Part shown: positions 61,475 through 64,000 of the stretch, piece after piece | Numbering within the stretch: the first letter of the stretch is position 1 | How the letters are laid out: every line of letters starts with the position of its first letter | NCBI GenBank assembly: GCA_018389105.1 | Contig: JACATO010000120.1 | Location: 988,001-1,052,000 of the forward strand | DNA: 64,000 nt | Reading direction: 5' to 3' | From: Nautilus pompilius | Taxonomy: Eukaryota > Mollusca > Cephalopoda > Nautilida > Nautilidae | The notes under the pieces: generated by a model | What the model was told of the DNA's origin: nothing | Databases searched by the model: none | What the model saw: only the letters and a program-made list of their open reading frames with translations | Made by a program: the position numbers and the translations under genes

Positions 61475-62330
61475 TGCATTAGGTAAGACCTGGGACCACA
61501 AGTGTGAATTTTAAAATTGTGTTGTGTAGTTATGCATATATTGTAAATTGTCTCTACACTGTGAAAGAGAGGTGCAGGTTTCTTTAATGATTAAATTAAG
61601 TCAGTAGTTGCTGCAGTGTACATTTATCATGCTCATTTCCTTTTCAGACACTTAACATGTTCGTTCATATTTGCAGCTCCATTAGAGCATTAGCCACAAA
61701 GGAAATTAAGTGACAAATGGAATCTAACAAAAGCATCTTCTATCAAAATCACAGTTGTTCTGCTGTTGTGGAAGGAACAACATATAAACCAAAGAAATAC
61801 TTATAAAGGAATTAGATTTTCCTCTACATACCTTGCACACAATGATAACTGTTACTTGCTTCTAGTATCTGTGGTTCTATCAACAATTATGGTGTAATAG
61901 TCAAAAGTTCTCTCTTTCATTTTATGAAGAATGTTTCATAATTACTTTTGCCAGGAGACCAAAAATTACATTTTGAATATTATGATGCGTTTATGACATT
62001 GGCCATAGGTACATATGGAGATTCTTGTGATCTTCTGCACAAAATTGTAGCAACTTATGAGGTTTTCTGTAAAGAAAGTCTCTTGCTGTACCAAAAGTCA
62101 TATAGGTAAGGCTATTTTCAAAAGGACTTTTTGGGCATTCTTTTGCTCCTGAGACTTTGTGCTTTATTGAGATACTTTAACACAAGATGTTTGCAAGAGT
62201 AAAGACATTTTTTCAACAGCCTCCTAGTGTGTTTTAGATTTTGCATGCAAATGCAAACTTTTCTTTTGCTTTTTTCAGTTACAGTAGCCATGCAGGAAAA
62301 AATGAAGTTTCTCAGTTTTTGAAAAATCTT
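61475..62330 (-). mobile_element. hAT transposase remnant, DUF4371/ZMYM-like type
   Basis: On the minus strand, 'IIVDRTTDTRSK' (about 61853-61888) followed by QLSLCARYV corresponds to the first catalytic block of the hAT group often annotated as DUF4371 or zinc finger MYM-like (consensus IIVDSTxDISHxEQLSxxxRYV). Downstream, about 61640-61690, 'SNGAANMNEHVKCLK' matches the RGQSYDNAANMSGxYxGxQ block, which holds the second catalytic Asp (here read as Asn-Gly). Upstream, 61950-62100, 'RKPHKLLQFCAEDHKN' and 'SKCNFWSPGKS' fall where the linker to the N-terminal zinc finger should be but are less sure. Stops and frame changes are frequent. The dimerisation domain and terminal repeats were not found. 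This hAT is of another branch than the one at 9.6-12.4 kb. Confidence 0.6.
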
Positions 62331-63455
62331 AGAAATTGCATATTGTATGCTTTGGAGCAGTGAAAATAAAACTCATTAGTGTCACAATAGCTGGAATCTA
62401 TACCTTCTGTGAGCTACTTGAATGGGAAAAACAGGCACATCACTGGGTTAAACAAGGGTAGTACAGTTTACCACATTCTTAGTCCTATATTTTTTCTTGT
62501 CTGATGAAACATCATTAATTTCTACTGTTTTTAGATTTTTCACATTCCACTGTTTGATCATTCACTGAAAGCACTTCACTATATACTTTAATACATTCTG
62601 CTTAACTTGTTTCAGCAGAGTTTCCAGACATTATTTTAGGCTTTTTACTTGTGTTGCAAAATAACATTTGTCTAAGAAAGTGTTGCTTTTTAACTTGAAT
62701 ATCATTTTGAAAAAAAAAAAAAAGATATATAACCTCTTTCTTCTTTGGTGACTGCATTCAAGTGTCAAGTCACCATCATCATTATGTCATGTTATTGCTA
62801 CATCTGACCACTCCTTTACACCATAGCAAGTTTATCTACTAAATTAATCAATGAGTTTCTGCCATCTATCCATGTCTTTGTTCTGCCTGAGTATGCTCAA
62901 CACTACATGCTTCTTTGCACTGGTTGCCAACCACTCTCTGGAAAATGTATGTATTTAATTTGCTTCAATTTTTTTTAACAACATTGAAAAGGCACAAAAA
63001 TGTGTGACCACATGTGATCTTAATGACATCTGTAGAAATGGATGGATGATAATGAGAAGCATGTAACATGAAACACAAATATAAATTATAATTTTTTGGA
63101 TATAAAAAACTTGTTTTTGTTTTGAATAAGGCTTCATAGTGCATAGCTGCTATGACATTGCATTAACCTTGACAAAATGACTAGTCACTGCATACTGTGC
63201 TTTAAACTATTGGAGGTGACAAGAAACTGATCTGAAAATAGTATGTGTTTGCCAGGTCCTTCATTGTCATCCATAAATTTAGTAGATTCTTGGTTGACAT
63301 ACCATATCAAAATTGGCTTGGAAACTGAATTTTTTTAGTTTGAAATGATTCCAAGGGACATAACTGCTATTGAAGTCTGGAAGACTTTTATGTTTTCTGT
63401 TTATTCTGACTTTCTTTTTCTTTCATAGGAACTACATTCTTTAATAACAATTTAG
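62331..63455. other. Spacer, partly old coding-like DNA
   Basis: 62510-62700 and 62760-62945 are less AT-biased. They may be further decayed parts of the hAT or gypsy remnant, but I could not match them. The minus frame 62955-63137 has no domain. Confidence 0.4.
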
Positions 63456-63485
63456 TAATGGTTTTTCTTTTCTTCTTTTTCTTAG
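63456..63485 (+). promoter_or_regulatory. Strong candidate 3' splice site
   Basis: A 23-base pyrimidine tract ('tttttcttttcttctttttc', from 63462) ends in TTAG at 63482-63485, and a TTAATAAC word about 40 bases upstream (63441-63448) could serve as branch point. The base composition changes sharply right after the AG, as at an intron-exon border. Confidence 0.5.
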
Positions 63486-63960
63486 CGTTCGCCATTCCAT
63501 TGGCGTAAGGTGCATGGTACTGTGGTTTGTTAAGAGAGCGCACACTGGCCCAGTACCTCTGACTTCAGCTCTCTAGGTTTTCTGTAGGGGTTACCCCGCC
63601 CTTAGCTCCTGGCTCATCCATCCTACCCTGGGAGCACAGGGGGGATTGTTTCTCTGAGGATCCCATCCCGGGACAGGGCTTTTAAGGCAGCCCTTGCCCA
63701 CCTGCTGGCTCTGTCATGGGACACTTAGGCATTTTAGGAGTAGCTTTGCCACAAGCTACCCCACCACGTCCTGATAGAACCAACGCCAGTTTGGTCCATG
63801 ACTGTTTATTCGACTGGGAACAGCTTATTTCGCAGCTAACTTCCATATCTGGAGGCCGTTCCAAAATCTGCCACCCGGGATGCTCGGTTGGGGGTGGTTG
63901 TCCCAACGAAGAACCCATGTGCTGGACATGTAGTAAATCGCCCTGTCTGAGGTTTTTATT
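63486..63960 (+). other. GC-rich CpG-bearing island, possible exon or unknown repeat
   Basis: About 475 bp with roughly balanced GC and about 15 CpG, in a window where most 500-bp stretches have nearly none. It begins right after a strong 3' splice site and returns to AT-rich DNA after about 63965. From 63487 one frame is open for about 28 codons ('VRHSIGVRCMVLWFVKRAHT' and so on). Another (63716-63967) gives a Cys-rich end, 'ICHPGCSVGGGCPNEEPMCW' then TCSKSPC. A minus frame (63682-63918) overlaps it and may be its shadow, or the reverse. I do not recognise any of the translations. Options are a terminal exon with 3' UTR, a noncoding RNA exon, a promoter-type CpG-rich segment, or a young GC-rich repeat. 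The exon reading is supported only by the splice site and the composition. Confidence 0.35.
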
Positions 63961-64000
63961 TTTGTGATGAGAAATTTTTTTTGTAAATAAGTTTATATAA

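Noticed and set aside
63682-63918. 78-codon minus-strand frame in the GC-rich end segment
   Set aside because: It overlaps the plus frame 63716-63967 and, unlike it, is not behind a splice acceptor. Kept only as an alternative in the feature note.

Overview
This is a gene-poor, very A+T-rich, CpG-poor stretch of animal nuclear DNA. The signs are intact and broken metazoan transposons (Tc1/mariner, hAT, CR1-like LINE, tRNA-derived SINEs, a Ty3/gypsy fossil), long (AC)n, (AG)n and (AAT)n microsatellites, and no bacterial-style gene packing. I see no complete host protein gene, rRNA or tRNA gene. The base composition and the mix of element families suit an AT-rich invertebrate with a methylated genome (a chelicerate or cnidarian would fit). 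That placement is inference and weak.

Layout. 1-790: the end of an integrase-type mobile-element ORF (KRBA2/SCAND3-like), a fossil. 4.7-5.9 kb: two Tc1-like transposase remnants in opposite orientation. 9.64-12.41 kb: a hAT element with matching terminal inverted repeats, an 8-bp target duplication and a decayed BED-finger transposase. 13.2-14.0 and 17.5-17.9 kb: higher-complexity noncoding patches. 18.14-18.48 kb: a 0.34-kb Tc1-type MITE. 21.6-23.8 kb: three copies of one tRNA-derived SINE family. 26.9-27.8 kb: unresolved coding-like sequence containing a perfect-looking hairpin. 28.1-28.65 kb: the 3' end of a CR1-like LINE, minus strand.

32.5-33.5 kb: the longest ORF of the window, part of an unnamed protein family that I recall as repeated in many invertebrate genomes. 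45.4-45.8 kb: a third old Tc1 lineage. 46.6-47.3 kb: a domain with a PD...E-type nuclease-like signature of the kind found behind reverse transcriptases. 57.88-59.09 kb: a full-length but dead Tc1 element with both ends. 60.47-61.16 kb: a Ty3/gypsy integrase fossil, followed on the same strand by a second hAT (DUF4371/ZMYM-like) remnant. 63.46-64.0 kb: an abrupt switch to GC-rich, CpG-bearing sequence directly after a textbook 3' splice site. This is the best candidate for real host exon sequence.

No genes here work together as a pathway. The window reads as intergenic or intronic DNA shaped by several waves of transposons, with a few stretches that may be regulatory. Most family calls rest on reading translated frames against remembered family consensus motifs, not on a database search.
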